Shown: positions 9,543 to 16,558 of the stretch, one piece after another
How the letters are laid out: each line of letters starts with the position of its first letter
How positions within the stretch are numbered: position 1 is the first letter of the stretch
Source of the DNA: JACJXW01 sp964418125
GTDB taxonomy: Bacteria > Bacteroidota > Bacteroidia > Chitinophagales > Saprospiraceae
Length of the DNA stretch: 64,000 nt
Direction: 5' to 3'
Assembly: GCA_964418125.1 (NCBI GenBank)
Contig: CAYQKY010000016.1
Coordinates: 22,536 to 86,535, forward strand
Program-made: the position numbers and the translations under genes
Notes under the pieces: generated by a model
Databases searched by the model: none
The model's input: the letters and a program-made list of their open reading frames with translations, nothing else
Told to the model about the DNA's origin: nothing

Positions 9543-10001
9543 CTACTCCCATCCCTTGCTGAACGCCAGTTCCTGCAGCTTCTCGGTCAGGTTTTTCAGC
9601 TCCTCCGGATATCCGTAGTACAGCTTGATACGCTTGTTCTTACCCTCGTGGGTGAAAGAGAGGTAGGTGGTCGGCAGGTCGGTCACCTGCTCCGTGTATT
9701 CATTCTCGTATTGCCAGAGATCGGCCTCGACAAAGGTGTTGAATAGGAGGTTTGTCGTGTCGGGGGAGAAGGTGCGGGTATGTTCGCCCTCCAGTTCGAC
9801 GAAGCGTTTGCCATTGTAGGTGGCCTCGCCATTGCCTTTGATGCTGAAACTGTATACCGGACAGGACCCAAAGCATGGGGTTTTGACCATCTCGATCACG
9901 GATTCTTCCGTGTATTGGTATTTGTCCTTACTGCACTTTTCGGCGGTGAGCAACAGGAAGGCCAGCGCCAGGAGGATACTGTTTTGAATGGCTCTTATCA
10001 T
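9543..10001 (-). CDS. DUF6438 domain protein, exported
   Basis: 152 residues from the chosen start at 10001, which gives an N-terminal hydrophobic signal (IQNSILLALAFLLLTAEKC). The motif TPCFGSCPVYSFSIKGNG is the signature of DUF6438, a small domain of unknown function common in Bacteroidota. Upstream in-frame codons translate the intergenic palindrome and look non-coding. The stop codon TAG lies inside the TCCCTA duplication of the adjacent mobile element, so the insertion hit the very end of this gene without removing its stop. It is probably the downstream partner of the M48 peptidase gene on the same strand. Confidence 0.8.
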   Translation of the reverse strand: MIRAIQNSILLALAFLLLTAEKCSKDKYQYTEESVIEMVKTPCFGSCPVYSFSIKGNGEATYNGKRFVELEGEHTRTFSPDTTNLLFNTFVEADLWQYENEYTEQVTDLPTTYLSFTHEGKNKRIKLYYGYPEELKNLTEKLQELAFSKGWE

Positions 10002-10042
10002 AGGTTTTACTTTTACCGGAAAGGTAAGGAAATTGTTCGAAG

Positions 10043-10125
10043 TACGAAATGCGAAGTCGGAAGTGCGAAGCCGGAAGGCCCGGCAGTGGCAGTTTCCCAC
10101 TTCCGCCTTCCGATTTCCGCCTTTA
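10043..10125. repeat. Imperfect palindrome between M48 and DUF6438 genes
   Basis: Units of CGGAAG and GCGAAG on the left pair with CTTCCG and TTTCCGCC on the right. It lies between two genes of the same strand, so it may lower read-through from the M48 gene into the DUF6438 gene. Confidence 0.55.
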
Positions 10126-10151
10126 GGCGCCATTTGCACCTGGAAGCCCTC

Positions 10152-11609
10152 CTACTTGCTAGCCACCTTGATCAACGTTCCCCGAGTGAGCGGCTGGTTG
10201 AGTTCCATACCATTGAGGATGGCGAACTCTTCGTGGCGGCTACTGGGTATGCCTGCTTTTTGCAGGGCTGCCCGAAGGTTGGTGTCGCTGTCGATTCGTT
10301 CTATTCGGATGCGTTCCGGTTTTACGTTGATCCTGGAAGGGTCTGTGAGTTGCCGGAAGCCTTCCATCGCTTGCCGGAAGCGGCCGGTGTAGGCATTGAA
10401 GTCCTGTTTGTATGACATACCCAGGAACTGGTACACCCTGCCGTCGTACTCGATCAGGTAGGCCAGTATACTGACCACTTCCTGGGTTTGCTCGTTGGCC
10501 TGTTCGGCGAGTACAGATATGGCACGCAGGCCGTTGACTGTTTCGTTCCTGCGGCTGAGCTGAGTGAGCTGATACTGTTGCAGCATGGCGTCGGCGGCCT
10601 GGCTGGCGTCCTGTCCGGAAGCCAGGGTGAGCAGCAGCAATGCTTTGCCGTCTTCCGGCCCCATTTGCACCTGGGAGGGCATGTTATTGGCCTGCCATCC
10701 GGAGGGGATAGGGTACTGGAATTTCAGCTCGGGATGGTAAAAGACGCCGCCTTCCACGTAGCCCTGCCGGGGGTCTTCCCCGTAGACCAGGCCGTCGATC
10801 ATCCGCAGGTAGTCATTGCGTTTGACGTCGAAGCCGCTTTCCGGGACTTTCTGCTGCCACTGCGACGCCAGTTGATCCACTTTTCTGTAGCGGTCGGCCG
10901 GGTCGGGATGGGTGGACAGGAAGGTGGGAATACTGCCGCCGCCCTGGCTGCTAAGGCGTTTGAGCGTGCTGAAGAACCCCGCCATCTCATGAGCATCGTA
11001 GCCGATCTTGGTAGAGTACTCCACGCCGAGGCGGTCGGATTCGCTTTCGGCATCCCGGCCGAACTTCAGGAAGAGCAATCCTACCCCAGTCTGGGCCAGG
11101 CCCGCGTACTGGCGGAAGTCTTCGGAAAGGAGGATACCCGCCAGCAGGCCCGCCTGCGCAAGTAGCTGCCGGCTATATTGCCGGGCGGAGTGGCGCGCAG
11201 TAATGTGCCCGATCTCGTGGCCGAGTACGCCGGCGAACTCCGCTTCATTGTTGAAGTGGGCCAGAATACCCCGCGTGAAATAGACGAAACCACCCGGTAA
11301 GGCAAATGCGTTGACCACCGGCGAGTCGAGCACCTTGAATTCATAAGGCAGTTCCGGCCGGTGGGAGATGCGGGCCATCTGCTGCCCTTTTTCCGAAATG
11401 AATTTCTGTATGGCCTCGTCATCGTAACGCCCGAAGGCTGCCACGATCTCCGGGTCGGACTGTTGCCCCAGGGCGATCTCCTGGTCTTTACTCAGCAACA
11501 TCAGCTGGCTTTTACCCGTAACGGGGTTCGTCGCGCAGGACTGAAATTGAAAAGCGATAAAAGCCAGGACAATGAAATGCATGATGAGGGGAAAAGCAGG
11601 CTTTCTCAT
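10152..11609 (-). CDS. M48 family metalloprotease, lipoprotein
   Basis: 485 residues. A lipobox FQSC places Cys25 after the signal peptide, so the enzyme is probably a periplasmic or outer-membrane lipoprotein. The zinc motif HEIGH spans residues 131-135, and the third ligand is expected in AESESDRLGVEY. The layout is that of BepA/YfgC-like and LoiP-like peptidases that handle misassembled envelope proteins: peptidase domain to about 260, then a variable domain. The last 40 residues (HEEFAILNGMELNQPLTRGTLIKVA) resemble a LysM-like or substrate-binding tail. It heads a minus-strand pair with the DUF6438 gene. Confidence 0.9.
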   Translation of the reverse strand: MRKPAFPLIMHFIVLAFIAFQFQSCATNPVTGKSQLMLLSKDQEIALGQQSDPEIVAAFGRYDDEAIQKFISEKGQQMARISHRPELPYEFKVLDSPVVNAFALPGGFVYFTRGILAHFNNEAEFAGVLGHEIGHITARHSARQYSRQLLAQAGLLAGILLSEDFRQYAGLAQTGVGLLFLKFGRDAESESDRLGVEYSTKIGYDAHEMAGFFSTLKRLSSQGGGSIPTFLSTHPDPADRYRKVDQLASQWQQKVPESGFDVKRNDYLRMIDGLVYGEDPRQGYVEGGVFYHPELKFQYPIPSGWQANNMPSQVQMGPEDGKALLLLTLASGQDASQAADAMLQQYQLTQLSRRNETVNGLRAISVLAEQANEQTQEVVSILAYLIEYDGRVYQFLGMSYKQDFNAYTGRFRQAMEGFRQLTDPSRINVKPERIRIERIDSDTNLRAALQKAGIPSSRHEEFAILNGMELNQPLTRGTLIKVASK

Positions 11610-11830
11610 GGCTGTTTTCTTTTTGAAACGGCTACTAATTTAATAATTAACTGTGAATTCTTGGCGGATGTTCTCTTTTGTTGACGTGTGTTTATACGGT
11701 AGGATACATTCCCGGGCCGAAATCTCATTCCGGAATTTTCCGGCATTTATTATTTTCGGAGGATATTATATTAAGGTATCCGCTCAAAATATAGTGGAGA
11801 CTTGGAGTGATGGAGCAATGACCTGGGATG

Positions 11831-11855
11831 TAAAATTTTGATTATCAAAATTTTA
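11831..11855. promoter_or_regulatory. Perfect 12-bp palindrome, candidate operator
   Basis: TAAAATTTTGAT at 11831-11842, one central base, then its exact complement at 11844-11855. It sits 75 bp upstream of the His-rich protein gene, in the AT-rich divergent spacer 11610-11929, which otherwise holds no gene. A binding site for a dimeric regulator is plausible; the regulator is unknown. Confidence 0.45.
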
Positions 11856-11929
11856 GAACTTGTTTTTTTCCGGTACTCCGGCCCTCCAGCATTCCACTCC
11901 TCAATTTTGAGGGGATACATATCAAGCAT

Positions 11930-12346
11930 ATGCCAACGCTTATCAGGAAATATAAAATTCAACTGGTTGCCGGCTTCCTGTTCCTTTATCTGGCGGCGGC
12001 TTTCCAGGCTCCTCTCCTGGAAGGGTTGCATTTGCTTTCCCACCTGTTTCAGCACGAACATTCCGCCGGACACCATTTTCACAGCCATGACGGCGGCCAC
12101 GAACATCACTATCACAGTATCCTGGATGCGGCAGGCAGGCTGTTGAGCGTTTTTTCCGGCAGTTCTGTACCTGAGCCAGAAAAAGGCAAAACGGATGACA
12201 CGCGGAAAAAACTGGCCGTCCACCTGGGCATTTTCTCCTGCGCCTTTTTATCGTTCTGCATTCGTACACCGAAACCGGGGTACCTGCCCTTCCATCCGGT
12301 TGTTCTCTTTCCCGAGGCGCCCACGCCACCTCCCCGGAGCTCCTGA
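11930..12346 (+). CDS. Small His-rich membrane-anchored protein
   Basis: 138 residues. One N-terminal hydrophobic segment (LVAGFLFLYLAAAF) is followed by a dense histidine cluster between about residues 34 and 63 (HLLSHLFQHEHSAGHHFHSH, HEHHYHS). A second short hydrophobic stretch is near LGIFSCAFLSFC, and the C-terminus is proline-rich. No family was recognised. The His cluster suggests binding of zinc, copper, nickel or cobalt in the periplasm. It lies directly upstream of a TonB-dependent receptor on the same strand, separated by two repeat elements, which supports a shared role in metal handling. Confidence 0.7.
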   Translation: MPTLIRKYKIQLVAGFLFLYLAAAFQAPLLEGLHLLSHLFQHEHSAGHHFHSHDGGHEHHYHSILDAAGRLLSVFSGSSVPEPEKGKTDDTRKKLAVHLGIFSCAFLSFCIRTPKPGYLPFHPVVLFPEAPTPPPRSS

Positions 12347-12509
12347 GAGCATGTTTGGAGGCCAGCCTTTGAGCTGAAAAAGGCCACTTTTTCGGTGATA
12401 CTGCGTTGCTTTCCTCGGCCGTACCTCCGGGTACGCCCTTCGAAAAGCGCCTTGTCTCACCAAAAAATTAGCGCTTTTCGCTTTCAAATCCGGCCTCCAA
12501 ACATGCTCT
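12346..12509. repeat. 164-bp inverted-repeat element, AGAGCATGTTTGGAGGCC arms
   Basis: Perfect 18-bp arms at 12346-12363 and 12492-12509. The interior contains TTTTTCGGTGATA and a small hairpin around GTACCTCCGGGTAC. The left arm and first 55 bp closely match the element that runs off the end of the window at 63946, and the core resembles that of 25262-25423. It abuts the stop codon of the His-rich protein gene. Together with the next element it fills the 410-bp spacer 12347-12756. Confidence 0.85.
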
Positions 12510-12571
12510 GAGACGCCGGCCACGGCTACACGCCCACCAATTCATTTCATTTTTATATGCGGTTATGCCAG

Positions 12572-12726
12572 GCATGAACGGCATACTACTGGACATTTTG
12601 GGCCCATTTGTGTAAATGTGGACAAGTGTAAAGGTGTAAATGGCCGGAAGCCTCCGTTCTTTTACACCCATACACGCTTACACTTTTCCACGACCCGGCA
12701 AATGTCCAGTAGTCTGCATGAACGGC
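12572..12726. mobile_element. Small inverted-repeat element flanked by 11-bp direct repeats
   Basis: Perfect 14-bp arms ACTACTGGACATTT at 12585-12598 and the complement at 12700-12713. GCATGAACGGC is present outside both arms at 12572-12582 and 12716-12726, each 2 bp from the arm. The symmetric arrangement looks like a small insertion with duplicated target. A second nested pair (GTGGA...AAGTGTAA with TTACACTTTTCCAC) lies inside. It ends 30 bp before the start of the TonB receptor gene and may affect its promoter. Confidence 0.65.
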
Positions 12727-12756
12727 CCGGTAGCGTATTGAATAAAAAAATAATTC

Positions 12757-14988
12757 ATGTTGCGATTAATATTCATTCTTCAGGCTTTCATTTGGAGTAG
12801 CGCCACCCTTTCCGGCCAGGTGCTTGAAGGCAAGGTAGTGGATGAAAACGGGGTTCCCATCCAGGATGCTTACATCATTAAGTATTCTTCGACCGATCAT
12901 ACCCATACCAACGAGTTGGGTTTTTTCCGCCTTTCCGGCGCACAGGCTGGAGACACAATTGGCATCAGTTTCATCGGCTTTGAAACCAGGCGGATGATCC
13001 TGGAGGAGGCCGGCTTCGGAAAACCGGTGACGGTGGTTATGGATGAAACTCCGGTTCGCCTGGATCAGGTAGTGGTCTCCAAAAAGCTCAGCACTGGTAA
13101 TCAGATATCTGCAATTGACCTGGAAACCAACCCGGTGAATTCTGCTCAGGAAGTCCTGCGCAAAGTACCGGGCCTTTTCATCGCTCAGCATGCCGGTGGT
13201 GGAAAGGCCGAGCAGATCTTTCTGCGCGGCTTCGACATAGACCATGGCACCGATATCGGGATAACGGTAGACGGGCTGCCCGTCAATATGGTTTCCCATG
13301 CCCACGGCCAGGGATATGCCGACCTGCATTTCCTGATCCCGGAAACCATCGAGGCCATAGATTTCGGAAAAGGCCCTTATTATGCCGGACATGGTAATTT
13401 CACTACCGCCGGATATGTGGATTTCCAGACGAAGGAGAAGCTGGACGGCAGCCGGCTGTCTTTGGAATACGGGCAGTTCAATACACTGAGAACCGTGGGG
13501 CTGTTCGACCTGCTGGGCGGCAACTCCGGCCAGAGCGCTTATCTGGCTGCCGAATATATGCTCACCGATGGCCCTTTCGAGGCTTCCCAGAATTTCAACA
13601 GGGTAAACTTGATGGGAAAATATACGGCCAGGCTGCCCAATAATGATAAGCTTTCTCTTCTGGCCTCCCACTTTAGCAGCAAGTGGGACGCCTCCGGGCA
13701 GATCCCGCAGCGGGCGGTAGACGCCGGGCTGATCAGCCGTTTCGGCGCCATTGACGATACCGAGGGGGGGAGTACCAGCCGAACCAATACTGCCCTGTAC
13801 CACACCAAAGTGCTCTCGGATAATGCCTTCGTCAAAAGCCGGGCCTATTTCACGCAATACGATTTCGAGTTGTTTTCCAACTTTACCTTTTTCCTGAACA
13901 ACCCGGAAAACGGAGACCAGATCCGGCAAAGGGAAAACAGGAATATCTTCGGCCTGGAGAGTGTGCTGCATCGGCAGTACTATCTCGACGGCGCCACATT
14001 CAGGCTCCGGGGAGGCGCCGGGTTGCGTTATGACCAGGTTAAAGACAGTGAGCTTTCCCGTACGCTCAACCGGAAAACCACCCTCGAACCAATCGCGCTG
14101 GGCGATATCAACGAATCCAATATTTATGGCTTCGCCGATGCGGAGTTTGACTTCGGCAAAGTAGTGGCCATTCCCGGCCTGCGGTTCGATTACTTCAAAT
14201 TTGACTACGTGGATAAGCTCGCCCTTCAGTACAGCACGCAATCTCAGGACAAAGGTTTCGTGAGCCCCAAGCTGAACGTCCTCTACAACCCGGGCCGCAA
14301 CTGGCAGTTTTTTCTCAAATCCGGCGCCGGTTTTCATTCAAATGACACCCGGGTGGTGGTGGCTCGGCAGGGCAGAGGTATCCTGCCTGCTGCCTGGGGG
14401 GTTGACCTGGGTACGGTGTGGAAACCCCTGCCCAACCTGTGGTTCAATACTGCGCTCTGGCATCTTTTTCTGGAGCAGGAGTTCGTATACGTAGGGGATG
14501 AAGGTATCGTAGAGCCCAGCGGCAGGACGCGGCGCTACGGCCTGGAGTTCGGTATGCGCTACCAGCTTACGGGGGGGCTGTTCTTCGATTCGGATATCAA
14601 CTACACCATCGCCCGGGCTATCGACGAACCGGAGGCGGCCGACTACATTCCCCTGGCGCCGGACCTGGTTGCCGCCGGAGGGTTGGTCTTTGAATATCCT
14701 TCCGGGCTTTCCGGAGGAATCCGTTATCGTTATATCAAGAGCCGCCCGGCCAATGAAGACGGAAGCATTACTGCGGAAGGATATTTTGTAACCGACGCTA
14801 ACCTCAGTTACACGCTGAAAAATATCACTTTCAGCATTATCGGGGAGAACCTGCTCGATGCGGAATGGAATGAAGCGCAGTTCGCTACTGAGTCGAGGCT
14901 CAGGGGAGAGGAGGAGAGCGTGGAGGAACTACATTTTACGCCGGGCACGCCTTTCTTTTTGCGGGGTAAGGTGACATACCGGTTCTGA
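12757..14988 (+). CDS. TonB-dependent outer-membrane receptor, possible metal receptor
   Basis: 743 residues with signal peptide (to about SGQ). Residues about 22-100 form a carboxypeptidase-regulatory-like domain (LEGKVVDENGVPIQDA...SFIGFE). The TonB box region is RLDQVVVS. The plug (about 115-230) carries VLRKVPGLF, IFLRGFDIDHGTDIGI and VDGLPVNMVSHAHGQGYAD, and the beta-barrel continues to the final KVTYRF. The receptor takes up a ligand across the outer membrane with energy from TonB-ExbBD. The plug signature and the His-rich gene upstream suggest a metal or metal complex as ligand, which is inference. Transcription probably ends at the hairpin 14993-15020. Confidence 0.9.
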   Translation: MLRLIFILQAFIWSSATLSGQVLEGKVVDENGVPIQDAYIIKYSSTDHTHTNELGFFRLSGAQAGDTIGISFIGFETRRMILEEAGFGKPVTVVMDETPVRLDQVVVSKKLSTGNQISAIDLETNPVNSAQEVLRKVPGLFIAQHAGGGKAEQIFLRGFDIDHGTDIGITVDGLPVNMVSHAHGQGYADLHFLIPETIEAIDFGKGPYYAGHGNFTTAGYVDFQTKEKLDGSRLSLEYGQFNTLRTVGLFDLLGGNSGQSAYLAAEYMLTDGPFEASQNFNRVNLMGKYTARLPNNDKLSLLASHFSSKWDASGQIPQRAVDAGLISRFGAIDDTEGGSTSRTNTALYHTKVLSDNAFVKSRAYFTQYDFELFSNFTFFLNNPENGDQIRQRENRNIFGLESVLHRQYYLDGATFRLRGGAGLRYDQVKDSELSRTLNRKTTLEPIALGDINESNIYGFADAEFDFGKVVAIPGLRFDYFKFDYVDKLALQYSTQSQDKGFVSPKLNVLYNPGRNWQFFLKSGAGFHSNDTRVVVARQGRGILPAAWGVDLGTVWKPLPNLWFNTALWHLFLEQEFVYVGDEGIVEPSGRTRRYGLEFGMRYQLTGGLFFDSDINYTIARAIDEPEAADYIPLAPDLVAAGGLVFEYPSGLSGGIRYRYIKSRPANEDGSITAEGYFVTDANLSYTLKNITFSIIGENLLDAEWNEAQFATESRLRGEEESVEELHFTPGTPFFLRGKVTYRF

Positions 14989-14992
14989 GGAG

Positions 14993-15020
14993 GAACGGGC
15001 CACTTTCAAGTGGCCCGTTC
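14993..15020. terminator. Hairpin between convergent genes
   Basis: GAACGGGCCACTT pairs perfectly with AAGTGGCCCGTTC across 2 nt. The stem follows the TonB receptor stop by 4 bp and is followed by an A-run, so it can serve both convergent genes. The AACGGGCCAC stem recurs at 23484. Confidence 0.8.
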
Positions 15021-15065
15021 AAAAATGATGGATGATCTCTTCAAGAGCTTACGGGTGATAATCTA

Positions 15066-16082
15066 TTATTCCAGCGGGTAGTATATCTTAGTCAGCCATT
15101 TTGAAGGGTCTTTTTCCTTTTCGGGGTCTGTGACGTATTCTTCAATGGCCGGCGGAGTTGTCTTTACCCCGGTGGCGGCAATGTACTTGTCGAGGGCCTC
15201 GTGAGCGGCGCCTAAGCCATCATATTCTCCGTAGTATTCAACCAACAGCGCCCGGGAGGAAGGAATTTCGAAAGTGCTCATGCCCTCGATCTCCACTTTC
15301 TCTTTTACCGGAATGGCCCCCGCCATGTCCGTCACCTTATTAGGTTCATCCCAGGTAAAATAAAGGCCGCAGGGCATGCCCGCCATTTCCACGCCTTTTT
15401 CCTGCACTGCCTGAAAGGCCTTACCCAGGGAAGTACCGTAGAACTCCGTCATTTTATCCATCTGGACTTCCTGGCGGATACCGACGAAATACCGGGTGGG
15501 CAGAGGCGCCTGTTTTACTTCGTAACCGTTGTACTGCCGACTGGCCATGGCCTTTGCTTTTTCTTCAACCACGCCTTTCAGCAATTCCAGCCCACGGTCG
15601 TAATCCTTGTGAATGTTGCCTTCGAAATCCTGGAACAGCAGCATCGCATTCCAGGGGTAGGGGAATTTGGAAACGAAGTGCCAGGTGGCCCTGGCGCCGC
15701 CTTCAGCGGGTTCGATATCCCAGCCGCTGTCTGCCTGGCCCATACCTTCGAATTCTACGATGACGCCTACGCGCTCGTTCGGCCGGCTTTCGGTGATGGT
15801 CATTGTCCCGTTCCCGGAATTTTCGGAAACCCAGGAGGAGGTGGCGCCTTCCCCTACGCTAACCTCTCCCATGGTGCTTTCGATGGTCGGGTCGGCCTCT
15901 TTCCAGGGCGACCAGCTGTCCCAGGTAGACAGGTCGTTGACGGTATTGAAGACGAGTTCCGGAGGGGCGTCGATAACGATGGAACGGCTGGTGGAAACTT
16001 CTTTGGGCGCTACCAGGCCAAGGATCAGGAATACACCTGCCAGGCCCAGGACGACAAATAGGATGATCTTAAGTGCTCTCAT
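15066..16082 (-). CDS. SRPBCC / GyrI-like effector-binding protein
   Basis: 338 residues. One N-terminal membrane anchor (LKIILFVVLGLAGVFLILGLV) precedes a polyketide-cyclase-like SRPBCC domain (about 30-170; SRSIVIDAPPELVFNTVNDL, WSPWKEADP). The C-terminal half, from about 185, is a GyrI-like/AraC effector-binding domain (PTRYFVGIRQEV, GLYFTWDEP, RALLVEYYGEYDGL). Both parts bind small hydrophobic ligands in other proteins. The combination is common in Bacteroidota and of unknown function; the ligand cannot be predicted. It is divergent from the adenylate cyclase gene. Confidence 0.85.
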   Translation of the reverse strand: MRALKIILFVVLGLAGVFLILGLVAPKEVSTSRSIVIDAPPELVFNTVNDLSTWDSWSPWKEADPTIESTMGEVSVGEGATSSWVSENSGNGTMTITESRPNERVGVIVEFEGMGQADSGWDIEPAEGGARATWHFVSKFPYPWNAMLLFQDFEGNIHKDYDRGLELLKGVVEEKAKAMASRQYNGYEVKQAPLPTRYFVGIRQEVQMDKMTEFYGTSLGKAFQAVQEKGVEMAGMPCGLYFTWDEPNKVTDMAGAIPVKEKVEIEGMSTFEIPSSRALLVEYYGEYDGLGAAHEALDKYIAATGVKTTPPAIEEYVTDPEKEKDPSKWLTKIYYPLE

Positions 16083-16115
16083 GGTTACTGTTTTATGTTT
16101 GCAAGTATTTTTCGT

Positions 16116-16170
16116 GTGGCGGTTTTGATTTTCGGCTGAAGTTGGCCGGGGTGAAAATCAAAACCGCCAC
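16116..16170. repeat. 17-bp perfect inverted repeat in divergent spacer
   Basis: GTGGCGGTTTTGATTTT at 16116-16132 and its complement at 16154-16170, with a 21-nt loop. It lies between divergent genes and so is not a simple terminator of either. The rest of the 476-bp spacer (16083-16558) holds no gene; 16400-16500 is very AT-rich and probably contains the promoter of the cyclase gene. Confidence 0.8.
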
Positions 16171-16558
16171 CCCTGTGAGCCAGAGCGGGCGCCTTCCGTT
16201 TGTGCGTATTTGGAGACTACGATCGAAAAAGACACAGACAGCACAGCCGGGCGCCTGCGCCTTTCTGCTAAAGCCTTATTGCGGCAGGCCCGTATGCGCC
16301 CCAGTCGGCATAGGTTTTTGCTGTATGTGTTTTTTATTTGGGACGTACAACAAGCAGCATTGCTGTCTGTTTTATTGCGTTGATGATGGCACTAATGTGG
16401 GAAAGTTTAAAACAAATCAGAGTTCAAATTTAAATTAATTGTTTTAAAAACAAAAATAAAAAACAAATTTTTTTATTTCAAATATTCTTATTTCTCAAAC
16501 CGGGGGCATCCGATTGAAATTCCTTAGCTTGCAGAGTGATTCACCAGGCAAACCATAA

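Noticed and set aside
12766..14337. Long open frame opposite the TonB receptor (and similar ones opposite 19832-21751 and 34409-36802)
   Set aside because: Antisense shadows caused by codon bias; residues show no family pattern and the sense genes are certain.
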